This document shows positions 61,302 to 64,000 of a DNA stretch of 64,000 bases, one piece after another. How positions within the stretch are numbered: the stretch's first letter is position 1; each line of letters starts with the position of its first letter. The notes beneath the pieces are model-generated. The model had not been told where the DNA came from, ran no database searches, and saw only the letters and a list, made by a program, of their open reading frames with translations. Both the position numbers and the translations under genes were made by a program. This DNA is from Blattamonas nauphoetae (lineage: Eukaryota; Preaxostyla; Oxymonadida), in NCBI GenBank assembly GCA_033064195.1, contig JARBJD010000007.1, forward strand, positions 186,001 to 250,000, written 5' to 3'.

Positions 61302-61648
61302 GATTGAATTGAAGGATGTCATCGACATTGAAAGAAACATCACGTTCATCCTAACTCATTTGATAAGCGAGCCTCAGATTCATCCAATCTACGCATCGTC
61401 CTCCCTCCCTTCGCTCATCTAATCCTCTCTCACTTCCCTCCTCTCCTCCATGCACTTCTTCCACCACTTCCTCTTTTCAATCTCTCATCCTGCCGCTCAC
61501 ACAATCGAAGAAGATCTCGACCACATCCCAATCTCCCCCTTCGACATGTTCCTCCTCCAACACCCTCTCGACATTCTTCTCGGCTGGACGGAGACCCCCA
61601 ACACTGGATATGTCTCCGTCATCCCTCGACACCATCTCAACCGCCCCG
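61302..61648. other. Region between convergent genes with ambiguous coding signal
   Basis: Readings on both strands look partly protein-like (+: DHIPISPFDMFLLQHPLDIL; -: RADIGAAIHKLTGRLRWCRG) but neither has a start, splice pattern or family. I see no firm feature. Confidence 0.3.
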
Positions 61649-62690
61649 TCAATTTATGAATCGCTGCACCAATGTCTGCACGAACGGTCGGAGCGTCTGC
61701 ATGTCTGTCGATGGGTGACGGAGACAGCAGCTTCGCATCTGAAGCCACTGACGAACGCCAATCAGATTGAGCGGATCGGATGGAAGACAGGGCGAGATGA
61801 GGTTGACACGAGAGACATCAACGATGCCCAAATTGGTGTAATCAGAGTTCTGATCAAACTCATCTCCAACCGACAGGGACTCCCCCTCGCAATCAAACAC
61901 GGCATCCACATCGTCGTCGGGTTCTGCCTCAAAAAGGTTGTGGCCTCGTCGGTTGGAGATGAGGCGACTTGGCGGAAGCACATCATTATTGTGGAAAGTC
62001 ATTCCTGGGTTCTGTTCGTAAAAAGAGGAGGAAGAGTGACATCTGGAACAGACTCCGACAGATCGCTGTCACCAAAAGTGGTGTGCCTCATCTGAAAAGC
62101 AGTCCCAAATTGGAACGCAAAATCGCCGAGTCTTGCGTTGTCTCTCTCTTCCATCGACGGCATTCCCCCAAAACGACGAATCGTGTCCGACTGCACCACT
62201 TCATCAGCATCCAAAATCCGCGCTAACTTCGTTCTGTTCTGGTAACGTCTGTTCCTCTCTGAATACATTTCGTCCAACCGATTCACTTCATCAGCGAGGG
62301 TAGTTTGTGAGAGATGCACAAGATCAACTTCGCTCAAGTCGGGATCCTTCCACAACACACACTCCACATCGCCAATCCGGTCTGCCTTGCCATAGATGCG
62401 ATTTTCCAGGTGTGTCGGCTTGACAAGCGAAAATATGGGCGATTTGGCTTTGGATGCCATCCAAAGTTTGTCGGTCTTTGCTCCGCTCACCTCTCGTCGT
62501 TTGCGCTCTCGTTGATTCTCGTTGCTCTCCGACCAACATCGGCAATGCTTCTTCCCATCCGGCATCGCATCGTGTATCGCTCGCCTCCGCGCAGCTCCTC
62601 GTCTTGCTTCGCTCTTCGCTGCTCGTTCTCTGCCCATTGTCGTTCGAGTTTTGCACTGAAAGAATACCCAAATAGGAGGTCCTCCACTTT
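61649..62690 (-). CDS. Unrecognised protein, frame change near 62530
   Basis: The N-terminal part reads FKIGQEKVEDLLFGYSF, AKLERQWAENEQRRAKQDEE and RYTMRCRMGRSIAD. The next exon reads GAKTDKLWMASKAKSPIFS, PDLSEVDLVHLSQTTLADEV, YQNRTKLARILDADEV and GDFAFQFGTAFQMRH. A 29-nt intron then joins to NPGMTFHNNDVLPPSRLI, EAEPDDDVDAVFDCEG and a tail ending VQTLVQRFIN. The first two parts are in different frames; a 32-nt GT-AG intron would fit but lacks a pyrimidine tract. The true 5' end is not found. I cannot assign a family or function. Confidence 0.5.
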
Positions 62691-62884
62691 TTCTTGTCCT
62701 ATTTTGAAACTGAGAGAAATTTGGCTTGTTTTTGCGAAAAAACATGAAAACCAACATCTTCGATCTGATAAAATACATTAATGGTTGATCACAACCAGAA
62801 TCATCTCGAATACTCTTGTTTCCGATGAAATGTTATGTAAGATATAATAGCCAAAAAATGAGAAGGGTCCGGACGGAGTTGTGA

Positions 62885-64000
62885 CTAAGTAAGCACACTA
62901 CATCGCCTTGAAACCAGTTTCTCAAGTTGTGTCGGATTTAATGGAAGAAGATCGAGTGATAATACTGTGGATTTCATCCGTTGAACGCAGTCAAAACGGA
63001 GGAAAAGAATGAGTCTTGATAAGTCCGAATTGAATAGAAGTTGTAGGGGCAGTGACGTCGACGTCGATTGCATGTCATATCGAGAGAGAAGTGAGTAGGC
63101 GATCGTGGGGAGGAGGGAGCAAGCGATCGTGGAGAGGAGGGAGCAGGCGATCGTGGGGAGGAGGGAGCAGGCGATCGTGGGGAGGAGGGAGCAGGCGATC
63201 GTGGGGATGAGGAAACCAGTGTGCTTTGAAAAACACTGGAGCGAGAGAGAATTATTCGGAGAGAGATTGTACGATGGCAACGTTGTTCTGTTCAATGATG
63301 AGATGAACTTCCAGACGTTCTCCCCCTCCTGATGAAAAAAGAACGATCTCCGAGGGTTGCCGTCTTGAAGTTGGCAGTCAGCTTCGTCGTCAAGAGCAAG
63401 TTGACCGCCGACTCAAATGATCTCACCCCGGAACTGGTCCGGCAGATAGTGATCTTGTCGACAGACTCTGTGAGCAGTGTGGAGTATTCCTGATTGCTTT
63501 CGTAAATCGAGAAGGCTGACAGGATCCGATCGCAAATTTCCACATTGTTCGCCTAAATTGTGAAGAAATGCATCAGTACTTGGATGTCTTTTCATTCATT
63601 CCAATGTTCGACAGTACGGCGATCATTCGACTGATCAGTTCTTCGTCTCTCGCGAACACTTCCACAATGTCCAAACAGCATCGAATGTAACCTGAATCGT
63701 AAATCGCCTTCTTTCCATTTGGAGATCCTGTTGTTGTAGCTTTTTGTGTTGGATGAGGGATCAACGTGCTGTCAAGTCCGTCCTCGTCAACGATGAAGCA
63801 AGTCCCTGAATCTGTCGTGGTGTCACAGTTCATGATTCTAATCCCCTACAACGACGAGCTCCCCTCGTTCCGGAACATGACGTCCTTCCCGTCTGAAGAG
63901 TCAGCTCCTCTGAACATTTCACGAAGAGGACGTTGCAGAGACTGGCTAGACCGTTCGAGAGAAGATCAACAGTGTGTGTTGAAAGCGAACTTCGTGTGGT
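62885..64000 (-). CDS. Helical-repeat protein, 5' part outside window
   Basis: The gene runs in from beyond base 64000. Readable exons give VDLLSNGLASLCNVLFVKCS, then (after a 36-nt intron) IRIMNCDTTTDSGTCFIVDE, AIYDSGYIRCCLDIVEVFAR with ELISRMIAVLSNIGMNE, then VEICDRILSAFSIYESN and SSGVRSFESAVNLLLTTK. The last part includes an 8-residue tandem repeat (LLPTIACS) and ends KLVSRRCSVLT. The helices and spacing suggest ARM/HEAT repeats. The intron near 63560-63600 is not resolved. Family unknown. Confidence 0.55.
63091..63210. repeat. 24-bp minisatellite, five units
   Basis: Five tandem copies of a 24-bp unit with core AGGCGATCGTGGGGAGGA; units 3 and 4 are identical and the others differ at one to a few bases. 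The length is a multiple of three, and the minus strand reads a repeated octapeptide LLPTIACS inside the helical-repeat gene. The plus strand is also open. Confidence 0.95.

Noticed and set aside
63105-63332. Plus-strand ORF through the minisatellite (REQAIVGR repeats)
   Set aside because: The minus-strand frame continues into helical, protein-like sequence on both sides; the plus-strand frame does not.

Overview
The window reads as nuclear DNA of a unicellular eukaryote. Genes lie on both strands at about 2 kb spacing and belong to universal eukaryotic families: RPL14, Rab6, USP14/Ubp6, CSN5, Prp39, exocyst Sec15, PI4K-alpha and others. Most are cut by very short GT-AG introns, with a recurrent size of 29-38 nt and several of exactly 31 nt. 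TAA, TAG and TGA all end recognisable proteins (RAB6, CSN5, the AAA ATPase), so the nuclear code is standard. A flagellate of the metamonad/oxymonad type would fit the short introns and gene set, but that placement is a guess and no taxonomic marker in the window decides it.

Layout. 1-7 kb: 3' part of a fidgetin/spastin-type AAA ATPase, a PLP aminotransferase, a CDK-like kinase and an ARM-type protein. 7-10.3 kb: a huge Lys/Glu-rich coiled-coil protein. 10.6-19.6 kb: a small helical protein, RAB6, USP14, a RING-CH membrane ubiquitin ligase, a divergently paired one-pass membrane protein, a TRIM37-like ligase and RPL14. 20.4-30.2 kb: PI4K-alpha, almost all in one exon. 30.3-34 kb: a coiled-coil protein and an FYRN/FYRC nuclear protein. 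34-41.7 kb: an accessory island with a 98% identical 230-bp direct repeat pair, an inverted-repeat pair that brackets an intact cyclin gene, and broken fragments including one that looks like dynein heavy chain. 41.7-64 kb: a CK1/TTBK kinase with a possible prenylation motif, CSN5, queuosine salvage QNG1, a membrane histidine phosphatase with an altered HD motif, PRPF39, a BCAS3-like beta-propeller with a long coiled-coil block, exocyst SEC15 and three unrecognised genes, the last running off the window.

There are no operons; neighbours are mostly unrelated. Themes that recur are ubiquitin signalling (USP14, RING-CH, TRIM37-like, CSN5), phosphoinositide and vesicle traffic (PI4KA, RAB6, SEC15, BCAS3-like) and kinase/cyclin control. 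The most unusual part is the 34-41.7 kb island, where a cellular cyclin gene sits between terminal-inverted-repeat-like sequences.
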